Assembly (NCBI GenBank): GCA_019118275.1
Contig: DWZH01000042.1
Coordinates: forward strand, 1-64,000
Direction of reading: 5' to 3'
Origin: Candidatus Brachybacterium merdavium
Lineage (GTDB): Bacteria > Actinomycetota > Actinomycetes > Actinomycetales > Dermabacteraceae
Length of the DNA stretch: 64,000 nt
Shown here: positions 55,561 to 63,133 of the stretch, one piece after another
Position numbering within the stretch: position 1 is the stretch's first letter
How the letters are laid out: every line of letters starts with the position of its first letter
Translations under genes and position numbers: made by a program
The notes under the pieces: generated by a model
The model's input: the letters and a program-made list of their open reading frames with translations, nothing else
The model's database searches: none
Told to the model about the DNA's origin: nothing

Positions 55561-56055
55561 ATGCGCCGGGTCCATCGCTCCGGGGTGAACTCGATGCTGC
55601 GGTGGATGGGGATCGCGATCATCGCCGTCGGGGTCCTCGTCTTCGGGCTCTTCCCGGTGCTGGCGTGGGTGCTCACGCGCAGCCCGGAGGCCGCGCTGAT
55701 GCTGCTGGGACTGCCGGTGGCGGTGGCGGCAGGCACGGTGATGAGCGTGGTCGGCACCCGTCGCCGGGTCGTGATCACCCCGGAGACCGTCTCCTGGTGC
55801 GCCGCGCTGGGCCCGGCGCGCACCGTGCACTTCGGGCAGGTGCGCCAGGTCGAGGTGCCCACTGCGCGCAGCGGCCCGGGCACCGTGGTGCTGCATCTGC
55901 TCGATGGCCGGCAGGTGCAGCTCAGCGCGGTGCGGATGTCGCTGAGCGATGTCAGCAACCATGCCGATGCGGAATACCTGGAGACGGCACGGGCACTCCA
56001 GCAGGCCCATGCCTCCTGGTGGTGGCAGGCCGGTCCCTCGCTCAGAACGGGTTGA
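55561..56055 (+). CDS. Membrane protein with PH-like C-terminal domain, unknown
   Basis: A 164-residue protein: two hydrophobic helices (about 13-37 and 44-65) followed by a strand-rich part with RRRVVITPETVSWCAALGP, which looks like a bacterial PH-type domain. It begins 14 bases after valS and is probably co-transcribed with it. The start could be ATG 55561 or ATG 55594. Its last 14 bases overlap the end of the opposing WXG100 gene. No known function. Confidence 0.7.
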   Translation: MRRVHRSGVNSMLRWMGIAIIAVGVLVFGLFPVLAWVLTRSPEAALMLLGLPVAVAAGTVMSVVGTRRRVVITPETVSWCAALGPARTVHFGQVRQVEVPTARSGPGTVVLHLLDGRQVQLSAVRMSLSDVSNHADAEYLETARALQQAHASWWWQAGPSLRTG

Positions 56056-57343
56056 TGTCCGAGAGCCAGTCCTTGCCTCTGTCGACCAGGTCCGCGCCGT
56101 CGGAGATCATGTCATCGAGGTTGTAGTCTCCCGGGGTGAAGCTGTCGACGATCGCATTGGGGTTGATGCCGATGGTGCCGGACCCCTCCAGGCCCAGGCC
56201 CTTGGCGACCGTGCCGCTGAGCGAGATCGAGACCTCATCGGTCGAGAGCGTGGCCCCGTAGCCTCCCCCGATGCCGCCCCCGCCCAGGGCTGAGGCAGAG
56301 CCCTCCACGAAGCCCCAGCCGCCCGGAGCTTCCGCTGCGAAGGTGTGCTTCAGCTCGGCGCCGGCGAAAGCGCGGGCATCCGCGCCGACAGTCCAGCCGT
56401 TGACGTCGCCGTCCTCGTTGCGGGTGGCGTGGCTCCAGGCGTTGGCACTGGCATCGGCGCCGGCGAAGGCGGTGTGGCCGTAGGTGAGCGAGCCGTGGTC
56501 ACCGCCGTCGAGAGTGGCGGTGTTGCTGGCGTAGACGCCGCTGCCGGCGCTGGCACCCAGTGCCAGGCCGTCGGGCCCGATGGTGCCACCCGCCTCGGCG
56601 TAGGCTTCCATCCCGATCTGGGAGGAGGTCTCGATGCCGGTGCCGTCCGGGCCGTTGAGGCGAGCGTCCGCGCCGAGCTCCATGCCCCCGCGCAGACCGA
56701 TGGTCCCGGACATGTTCCCGAACGGATCGGTGCTCCCATTGGCCCCGGCGCTCCAGGCGCCCTGGGCGGTGACGTCCAGATGCCCGAAGTCCCCGTCGAT
56801 CTCGCGCCCCTCGAGGAGGTCCCCGCCCAGGTCGAGGAGGTTCCCGACGGGGCGGTCGGCCCCTGCGGCCTGGCCGGGGCTGGCGTAACCCTCCCCGCCA
56901 TAGAACTCCTGCGGACCGCCGGCTCCGCCCCCGCGCGACCAGTCCCCCAGGCCGCCGCGCAGGGTATCCAGCAGATCCCGGGAGAGCGGCCGGCCCAGCA
57001 GCGGGCCGGTGACACCGCCGGGGCCGAAGATGTCCCGGGCGATGTCCCGCAGGGTCGAGAGGAGACCGCCACCCTCATCGCCGGAGGCCTGCTCCTGCTG
57101 CTCGGCGTGCTGGTCGAGCTCCTGACCGGTGGCGCGCACCTCCTCGGCCCGGGCGAGCATGCCCGGCTTCACGGAGCTGTGCCACAGAGCCCGGAACGCC
57201 TCGGCGTCGGGACCCTGCCAGAGGACCGAGTCGATGCTCGCGCCCATCGCAGCGGTGATGTCCGCGATGCGCTGCGCCCCTCGCTGGCTGGCCGCGCCAT
57301 GCATGCGCATCTGCTCCGTGTCGCCACCGTAGAACCCGGCCAT
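56042..57343 (-). CDS. WXG100-domain protein with Gly-rich repetitive C-terminus
   Basis: A 433-residue protein with an N-terminal WXG100 hairpin (about 1-95): WQG at 42-44 in LWQGPDAEAFRALWH, the same W-x-GPDA pattern and position as in the protein at 40973. A linker rich in Gly, Ser and Asp follows. Residues about 190-400 alternate Gly/Ala/Ser with short strands (for example GSLTYGHTAFAGADASANAW), suggesting a repetitive beta structure, and the end reads LVDRGKDWLSDINPF. No signal peptide, no catalytic motif seen. Probable type VII secretion substrate of unknown action. ATG at 57343 with GGGGAAGG. Confidence 0.78.
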   Translation of the reverse strand: MAGFYGGDTEQMRMHGAASQRGAQRIADITAAMGASIDSVLWQGPDAEAFRALWHSSVKPGMLARAEEVRATGQELDQHAEQQEQASGDEGGGLLSTLRDIARDIFGPGGVTGPLLGRPLSRDLLDTLRGGLGDWSRGGGAGGPQEFYGGEGYASPGQAAGADRPVGNLLDLGGDLLEGREIDGDFGHLDVTAQGAWSAGANGSTDPFGNMSGTIGLRGGMELGADARLNGPDGTGIETSSQIGMEAYAEAGGTIGPDGLALGASAGSGVYASNTATLDGGDHGSLTYGHTAFAGADASANAWSHATRNEDGDVNGWTVGADARAFAGAELKHTFAAEAPGGWGFVEGSASALGGGGIGGGYGATLSTDEVSISLSGTVAKGLGLEGSGTIGINPNAIVDSFTPGDYNLDDMISDGADLVDRGKDWLSDINPF

Positions 57344-57397
57344 GACGCGCCCTTCCCCTGACGTGAGTGAACGCGCCCTACGCTACCCAGTCGTGCC

Positions 57398-57435
57398 CGC
57401 CCCGCCCATGGGGACAAGTACCCATGGGCGGGGCG
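57398..57435 (-). terminator. selB terminator hairpin, 15-bp perfect stem
   Basis: 57398-57412 is the exact reverse complement of 57421-57435 around an 8-base loop (GACAAGTA). It lies 15 bases after the selB stop and before the WXG100 gene, closing the sel operon. No T-tract. Confidence 0.75.
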
Positions 57436-57449
57436 CTCGTCGGCACAGG

Positions 57450-59237
57450 TCAGCGCACGGTCTCGCGGTGCCCGGTGTCCAGCCGCCGGGTCCAGCCGCG
57501 GGCATCGAGGTGCTCGAGCAGGGGGACGGCGACCCTGCGGGTGGTGCCCAGGGCCACCCGGGCCTGGCTGAGGGTGAAGGGCTGCGGGAGACGGGACAGC
57601 TCACGCATCGCGAGCGCCGGAGCGGCCGGGGCCAGGATCACTTCGCCGGGAAGCCGCAGCAGCCTGCCCTGCCGGGCGGCCGCCGCCAGCTCCTTCGCTC
57701 CCAGGCGGAGGTCCGCGAGGTCATAGGCCTCCGGGGCCTGGAAGGGGTGGGCTGCCAGTCGCTGCTCAAGGGTCGCCACGGCCTGTTCGGCTGCGCCCAG
57801 GCCCCTCTCGTCCCGGGAGCGGATCCGTCCCTCTCGCTGGGTCAGGCCCGCGGCCGTGACGACGCTGTCCAGCAAGGCGGCATCGGGAACCCCGGCGGCC
57901 TCGAGGGCGACCTTGCGCGGGAGGCCGGCCGAGAGCGGATCGCGCGTGCGATCGGCCTCGACCGCCTCCTGCAGGCGGCGCGTCCAGCTCCGGAAGGCCT
58001 CGCGATCCAGGAGCCAGTCGCCCTCGCGGAGCACCGCAGGGCCCAGATCCCCGGCAGGCTCCAGTCCGCGGCGCACCAGGTCGTCGACGTGCACGGCTCC
58101 GCGGCGGCAGACCTCACCGGGCACATCACCGTGCAGGGGCATCTCGGTCAGCGTCTCGGCGCGTCGCCTCCCGTCACCACGTCTGCTGAGCTCTGGCGGG
58201 TCGACGTCCAGGACCTGCACCCCGGTGCGGACGGAGCGGCTTCCGCTGCCGCGCAGCACCATCCGATCACCGACCGCGAGCGGGAGGGGACGCTCGAGGA
58301 TGAGCCGGGCGTGGTGGCCGCCCAGGGGACGTACCCGGGCGGTGACCGCGGCGGTGCCCACATGGACGATCAGCTCCGGCGGCGACTCGTCGAAACCGGC
58401 GCCGCTCATACGGCGCACGTCGACGGTCGAAGTCAGCTCCCAGGCCCCCGGGGTCAGCAGCGCATCGCCGCGGCCGAGGTCATCGGCGTCGACACCACGC
58501 AGGTTCACCGCGGCCCGGCTGACCGGTCCCAGGGTCTCTGCGGGGCCGCCGCGGCTCTGCACTCCTCGGACCACCACTGCCCCGGCCCGGCGAGCACCGG
58601 CCACCTGGAGCCGGTCCTCAGGGCGGATGCCGCCGGCGGCCAGGGTGCCGGTGACGACGGTGCCGGCCCCGGAGATGGTGAAGGAGCGGTCCACCCACAG
58701 TCGCACCCGGTCCTCGGCAGCGGGCTGCGGGGCGGCCGCGGTGACCTCGTCGAGGCGGGCGCGCAGCTGCTCCATGCCCGCCCCGGTGACGGCGGAGACC
58801 ACGCTCACGGGGGCCTCGGCCAGGCCGGTGCCGGCGAGCTCGGTCCGGGCCTGGGCGATGACGGCCTCGACCCGGTCGGGGGCGAGGTCGGCGCGAGTGA
58901 CCACCAGCAGCCCGCGGTCGAGGCCGAGGGCGGCGATCGCGTCGCGATGATCGCTGGACTGGGCCTGCCAGCCTTCGTCGGCGGCGATCACGAAGCAGAC
59001 GATCGGGGCCGGTCCGAGGCCGGCGAGCATATTGCCCAGGAAGCGTTCATGCCCGGGGACGTCGACGAAGGAGACCTCCCGGCCGGAGGGGAGATCGGTC
59101 CAGGCGAACCCCAGGTCGATGGTCAGGCCCCGCCGCTTCTCCTCGGCCCACCGGTCCGGTTCGATGCCGGTCAGGGCGCGGATCAGGGTGGACTTGCCGT
59201 GATCGACGTGCCCGGCGGTGGCGATCACGTGCCTCAT
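57450..59237 (-). CDS. selB: Selenocysteine-specific elongation factor SelB
   Basis: GTPase that carries Sec-tRNA-Sec to the ribosome at UGA codons marked by a SECIS hairpin; 595 residues. The N-terminus MRHVIATAGHVDHGKSTL gives the G1 motif, with DVPGHERFL and TRAD for G3 and G4. EF-Tu-like domains II and III follow (about 175-350), and the C-terminal third forms the winged-helix domains that read the SECIS element. The ATG at 59237 overlaps selA by 4 bases. A strong hairpin follows. Confidence 0.96.
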   Translation of the reverse strand: MRHVIATAGHVDHGKSTLIRALTGIEPDRWAEEKRRGLTIDLGFAWTDLPSGREVSFVDVPGHERFLGNMLAGLGPAPIVCFVIAADEGWQAQSSDHRDAIAALGLDRGLLVVTRADLAPDRVEAVIAQARTELAGTGLAEAPVSVVSAVTGAGMEQLRARLDEVTAAAPQPAAEDRVRLWVDRSFTISGAGTVVTGTLAAGGIRPEDRLQVAGARRAGAVVVRGVQSRGGPAETLGPVSRAAVNLRGVDADDLGRGDALLTPGAWELTSTVDVRRMSGAGFDESPPELIVHVGTAAVTARVRPLGGHHARLILERPLPLAVGDRMVLRGSGSRSVRTGVQVLDVDPPELSRRGDGRRRAETLTEMPLHGDVPGEVCRRGAVHVDDLVRRGLEPAGDLGPAVLREGDWLLDREAFRSWTRRLQEAVEADRTRDPLSAGLPRKVALEAAGVPDAALLDSVVTAAGLTQREGRIRSRDERGLGAAEQAVATLEQRLAAHPFQAPEAYDLADLRLGAKELAAAARQGRLLRLPGEVILAPAAPALAMRELSRLPQPFTLSQARVALGTTRRVAVPLLEHLDARGWTRRLDTGHRETVR

Positions 59238-60658
59238 CGCCGATCGTCCCCGTCGTGCCCGGACCGGCTCTGCTCGCGCAGACGCTCGCGCGCCGCCTCG
59301 ACGGCGCCGGCGAGCTGCGTCTGGGCGGTGTGCGGGACGCAGCGCAGGTCCAGCAGCAGCTCCCCGCCGCGCAGGGTGCCGACCACAGCGGGATCGCCGG
59401 TGCGCAGCGGCGCGGCCAGCTCCTCCTCGAGGGCGAGCGCCCAACCGGGCAGCGGCACCTCGGCCCCTCCCCCGCCGCCGACACGGCCGTCGTGCGGGAC
59501 CACTCGCCCGCCGATCTGCTGGGCCAGCGCCTCGGTGCGATCGCGCAGGTGCCCGGCATCGGCATGCAGGGATCCGGTCACCGGGGGCGGCGGCCCGGTC
59601 AGGGTCGCTTCCAGTGCGGCCAGGGTCAGCTTGTCCGCCCGCACGGCGCGGGCCATGGGATGGCGGGCCAACTGCGCGATCATCTCGGTGCGTCCCAGCA
59701 GGATCCCGGCCTGCGGTCCGCCCAGCAGCTTGTCGCCGCTGGCGATGACGAGGTCGGCGCCGTCGCGGAGGGCGGAACCGAGATCGGGTTCCTCGGGAAG
59801 CCGTGGTTCGGGGCCGAGCAGTCCGCTGCCCAGGTCGGCGATCAGCGGCACCCCGGACTCTCGGCAGGGGCCGGTGAGCTCGGCGACGTCCACCGCGCTG
59901 GTGAAGCCGATGACGCGATAGTTGCTGGTGTGGATGCGCAGCACGGCACCGGTGTCCGGGCCGAGGGCGCGAGTGTAGTCGGCCAGGTGGGTGCGGTTGG
60001 TGGTGCCCACCTCGCGGATCCGTGCACCGGTGGAGGCGATCAGATCGGGCAGGCGGAAGCCGGCACCGATCTCGATCAGCTCTCCGCGGCTGATGATGAT
60101 CTCCCCGCGGCCGCCCAGGGCGGCGGTCGCCAGGAGCAGGGCGGCGGCGCCGTTGTTGACGACCAGGGCGTCCTCCGCCTCTGGGCAGGCCGCGAGCAGG
60201 GCGGACCGGGCGCCGGCCCCACGGCGGGCCCGGGCTCCCGTCCCCAGGTCGAACTCGACGTCGGTGTACCCGCTGGCCTCCAGCATCGCCTGCCGCGCGG
60301 CATCCGACAGCGGGGCACGGCCGAGGTTGGTGTGCACGATGACGCCGGTGGCGTTGAGCACCGGGCGCAGAGACGCGGCCGGGCGGTCACCGATCGCCGC
60401 GAGCACCTGCTCGAGGACCTCTTCGGGAGCGATCTGCCCGGCACGGGCCCGGTCCTGCACGGCACGGATGATCCCGCGCAGCACCTGCGGGCCCAGCGCG
60501 GCCCCGGCTGCGGTGACCCGGGGGTGCTCGAGCAGATGGTCGGTGCGCGGGATCCTGCGCCGCGGGTCGCTGTCGCGGCCGCCGGGTGGCGCCGATCCGA
60601 GGGCACCAGCCCCTTCCGAGTCGGACGCGAGATCCTCGACCGGTCCTGATGACTCCAC
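59234..60658 (-). CDS. selA: L-seryl-tRNA(Sec) selenium transferase
   Basis: PLP enzyme that turns Ser-tRNA-Sec into Sec-tRNA-Sec with selenophosphate; 474 residues. N-terminal domain LRPVLNATGVIVHTNLGRAP, PLP lysine in VIASGDKLLGGPQAG, and LIADLGSGLL are diagnostic. The GTG at 60658 has AGGAGGTG about 12 bases upstream; the longer frame runs through tRNA-Sec and is rejected. It lies 29 bases after tRNA-Sec, so both may share a transcript. Confidence 0.96.
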   Translation of the reverse strand: MESSGPVEDLASDSEGAGALGSAPPGGRDSDPRRRIPRTDHLLEHPRVTAAGAALGPQVLRGIIRAVQDRARAGQIAPEEVLEQVLAAIGDRPAASLRPVLNATGVIVHTNLGRAPLSDAARQAMLEASGYTDVEFDLGTGARARRGAGARSALLAACPEAEDALVVNNGAAALLLATAALGGRGEIIISRGELIEIGAGFRLPDLIASTGARIREVGTTNRTHLADYTRALGPDTGAVLRIHTSNYRVIGFTSAVDVAELTGPCRESGVPLIADLGSGLLGPEPRLPEEPDLGSALRDGADLVIASGDKLLGGPQAGILLGRTEMIAQLARHPMARAVRADKLTLAALEATLTGPPPPVTGSLHADAGHLRDRTEALAQQIGGRVVPHDGRVGGGGGAEVPLPGWALALEEELAAPLRTGDPAVVGTLRGGELLLDLRCVPHTAQTQLAGAVEAARERLREQSRSGHDGDDRR

Positions 60659-60687
60659 GGGCTCGAGGCACCTCCTGGGCGGCACGG

Positions 60688-60782
60688 TGGCGGAGGCGGA
60701 CGGGAATCGAACCCGCCAGACCGAGCTGCTCGGTCTCACCGGTTTTGAAGACCGGGGTGCCCACCAGGACACGTACACCTCC
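60688..60782 (-). tRNA. selC: tRNA-Sec (anticodon UCA)
   Basis: The minus strand folds into a 95-base selenocysteine tRNA with encoded CCA (60688-60690). It shows the hallmarks of the class: a 6-bp D stem with a 4-base loop (GTGTCC-TGGT-GGGCAC), anticodon loop CTTCAAA with UCA at 60746-60748, a 7-bp variable arm (GACCGAG/CTCGGTC) and T loop TTCGATT. Acceptor ends GGAGG and CCTCC pair. It sits directly upstream of selA. Confidence 0.95.
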
Positions 60783-60974
60783 ATGGGTCACGAGCGCGAT
60801 CGCGGCGAGTCCATGGATCCCTCGCCGCTGTCCGGGCGGCCGCCGGTGCTCGGGACGAGCCCGCCGGATTCCGGGTGCGCCGCCCCAGGGTATCGCCTCC
60901 GCCCGCGGGCTCCCGGCGCCTCGCCTATACCGGGGAGAGCGCGGGCTCCGGGCTCTCCCCGCAGGCGCCCGGCC

Positions 60975-60980
60975 TAGACT
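60975..60980 (+). promoter_or_regulatory. Leaderless -10 element (TAGACT) for selD
   Basis: TAGACT ends exactly 6 bases before the selD ATG at 60987. No ribosome-binding site is present. The 200-base gap between tRNA-Sec and selD holds no other clear signal. Confidence 0.6.
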
Positions 60981-60986
60981 CGGGGG

Positions 60987-61988
60987 ATGGCGACAATCTC
61001 CACTCCCCTGCCCGGAATCCGACTCACGACGATGGCCCACGGCGGCGGCTGCGCCTCCAAGATCCCAGCCGGTGAGCTCGAGGAGGTCGTCACGGCTCTC
61101 GCCGGACAGCACCACGACTCGGTGGTGGTCGGCCTGGCCGACGGCGACGACGCCGCGGCGGTGCGCATCGCCGACGGACTGGCCGTGCTGTCGACCGCCG
61201 ACTTCTTCACCCCGGTGGTCGACGACCCCTTCGACTGGGGACGCATCACCGCCGCCAACGCGCTCTCGGACATCTATGCGATGGGCGGCGAGCCGGTCGT
61301 GGCCATCAACCTGGTCGGCTGGCCGCGGGCGACGCTGCCGCTCGAGCTGCTGCGTGAGGTCCTGGCCGGAGGACTGGCCACTGCACAGGAGGCCGGGGTG
61401 CCGGTGCTCGGCGGCCACTCGGTCGACGACCCGGAACCCAAGTACGGCATGGCCGTCACCGGCACCGCCGACCCCGAGCAGCTGCTGCGCAACGACGCCG
61501 CTCGGCCCGGGCTGCCGCTGACGCTGACCAAACCGATCGGCTCAGGGCTGCTGAACAACCGTCACAAGTCCACCGGTGAGGTCTTCGCCGCAGCGGTGGA
61601 GACCATGACGGCGCTGAACCGTGACGCCTCGCGGGCGGCGCTGGCCGCCGGTGCCCGGGCCGCCACCGATGTGACCGGCTTCGGGCTGCTGGGCCACCTG
61701 CACAAGATGATCAGGGCCTCCGGTGTCGGCGCAGTGCTCGACCAGGCGGCGGTGCCGCTGATCGAGGGGGCCGCCGAGGCGCTGCGTGACGGATACATCT
61801 CCGGTGGCACACGGAAGAACCTGGACTGGGTGCGCGAGCACCTGCGACCGGCCTCCTCCATCAGCGAGGAGGACCTGCTGGTGCTGGCCGATGCCCAGAC
61901 CTCCGGCGGGCTGCTGGTGGTCGGCGAGGTGCCGGGCTACCCGGTGATCGGGGAGATCGTCGAGGGCTCCGGCATCGATGTGCGCTGA
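60987..61988 (+). CDS. selD: Selenide, water dikinase
   Basis: Makes selenophosphate from selenide and ATP, 333 residues. The N-terminal active loop reads AHGGGCASKIP: the catalytic Cys and Lys (equivalents of E. coli C17 and K20) are kept, and the position is Cys, not selenocysteine. LADGDDAAAV, TADFFTPVVDDPFDWG and TDVTGFGLLGHLHKM are family blocks. It is divergent from selC-selA-selB and convergent with the formate dehydrogenase genes. Confidence 0.97.
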   Translation: MATISTPLPGIRLTTMAHGGGCASKIPAGELEEVVTALAGQHHDSVVVGLADGDDAAAVRIADGLAVLSTADFFTPVVDDPFDWGRITAANALSDIYAMGGEPVVAINLVGWPRATLPLELLREVLAGGLATAQEAGVPVLGGHSVDDPEPKYGMAVTGTADPEQLLRNDAARPGLPLTLTKPIGSGLLNNRHKSTGEVFAAAVETMTALNRDASRAALAAGARAATDVTGFGLLGHLHKMIRASGVGAVLDQAAVPLIEGAAEALRDGYISGGTRKNLDWVREHLRPASSISEEDLLVLADAQTSGGLLVVGEVPGYPVIGEIVEGSGIDVR

Positions 61989-62029
61989 GCTGCGGGCAGG
62001 AGGCACGCCCGGCGCGGGGTCAGCCGCTC

Positions 62030-63133
62030 TCAGCCGGCGGTGGTGATCGAGTCGTCGGTGATGCCTGCCGCGCGGCGTGCCGCGAGCCGGGCCTTCTGCG
62101 GTTCGATCACACGGCGCGGGTCCTTGACCGACTCCAGCCCGGCCTCGAGCACCCCGTAACGGGTCAGGGCCGACGCCGCGAGCAGCGCCGCCCCCGAGGC
62201 CGCGGCGATCCAGCGGCGGCGGCCACCGACGAGGGCGCCGATCCCGCCCACGATCGCCAGGCGCTCGGCCCACTGCAGCTTGGTGCCGGCCCGGCCGGTC
62301 TCCAGCGGCTCGGACTCCAGCGGGTGCATCGACTCCTTCATGGCACGCATCGTGACCACGTCCCCGACGACACCGGCGGCGGCCAGGAGCCGGGCCGGTC
62401 CCGCCTCGACGACCGGGGTGGTCACCATCGCGGCGCCCCCCGTGGCCAGACTCGCCGAGGAGACGAACAGGTAGGACAGGTGGTCACGGGAGGCGGCCCA
62501 GGTGGGCACGGCGGTATCGGCCAGCAGCGCGCCCGTGTACGAGGCCAGGGCCGGTCCCAGTGCCCCCTGGGCGAGAGCCAGCGGGGTCTCCATGCCGTGG
62601 ACCAGGCCGCGCAGTGACCGCAGTGGGACCTTCTCCCCCACCATCCGGTCCACCTCGATGGCTCCCAGCACCCCCGAGACGGTGCCGAAGCCGCCCAGCA
62701 GCCAGGTGCCCAAGCTCATCGGAGAGGTCACCTTGAAGGTGCGCATCATGTTCAGGAAACGCTCGGGCCGGCCCAGATCCTCGATCAGGGCCGCGGTCCC
62801 CAGCCCCACGGCGCCCAGGGCCACCAGACGCGAGTTGCGACGCAGGGCAGGGCGATCGGTCAGCTGCGCGCCCAGGGAGAGCATCCCGCAACCGCCGGCG
62901 AGGCCGCCCAGGAAGAGGTAGGCCGCGATCGGGCCGCGCCAGGGCGGGGCCTTGACCACCTGGCGGCCGTAGTAGGAGTCGAACTGGATGTCGCCGACCA
63001 GCTGCGCCTCGCGGGTCCCGTCCCCGCCACCGGCACGGAAGGGGTCCATGGGCCGACGCCGCCTGCGCGTGCCGCTTCGCCGGCGGCGCGGCGGCTCGGG
63101 CGGGCGATCGGAGTCGAGATCGGAGACGCTCAT
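62030..63133 (-). CDS. NrfD-type membrane subunit, probably of formate dehydrogenase
   Basis: Integral quinone-site subunit of 367 residues, NrfD/PsrC family, with a cytoplasmic Arg-rich N-terminus and about eight hydrophobic segments. FLGGLAGGCGMLSLGAQL and LGRPERFLNMMRTFK are typical. It overlaps the iron-sulfur subunit gene by 4 bases (ATGA). With that subunit and the sel genes beside it, the best fit is the membrane anchor of a formate dehydrogenase that passes electrons to quinone. Confidence 0.88.
   Translation of the reverse strand: MSVSDLDSDRPPEPPRRRRSGTRRRRRPMDPFRAGGGDGTREAQLVGDIQFDSYYGRQVVKAPPWRGPIAAYLFLGGLAGGCGMLSLGAQLTDRPALRRNSRLVALGAVGLGTAALIEDLGRPERFLNMMRTFKVTSPMSLGTWLLGGFGTVSGVLGAIEVDRMVGEKVPLRSLRGLVHGMETPLALAQGALGPALASYTGALLADTAVPTWAASRDHLSYLFVSSASLATGGAAMVTTPVVEAGPARLLAAAGVVGDVVTMRAMKESMHPLESEPLETGRAGTKLQWAERLAIVGGIGALVGGRRRWIAAASGAALLAASALTRYGVLEAGLESVKDPRRVIEPQKARLAARRAAGITDDSITTAG

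Noticed and set aside
60987..61988. SelD as a selenoprotein
   Set aside because: The active-site codon is Cys and the frame has no internal TGA.
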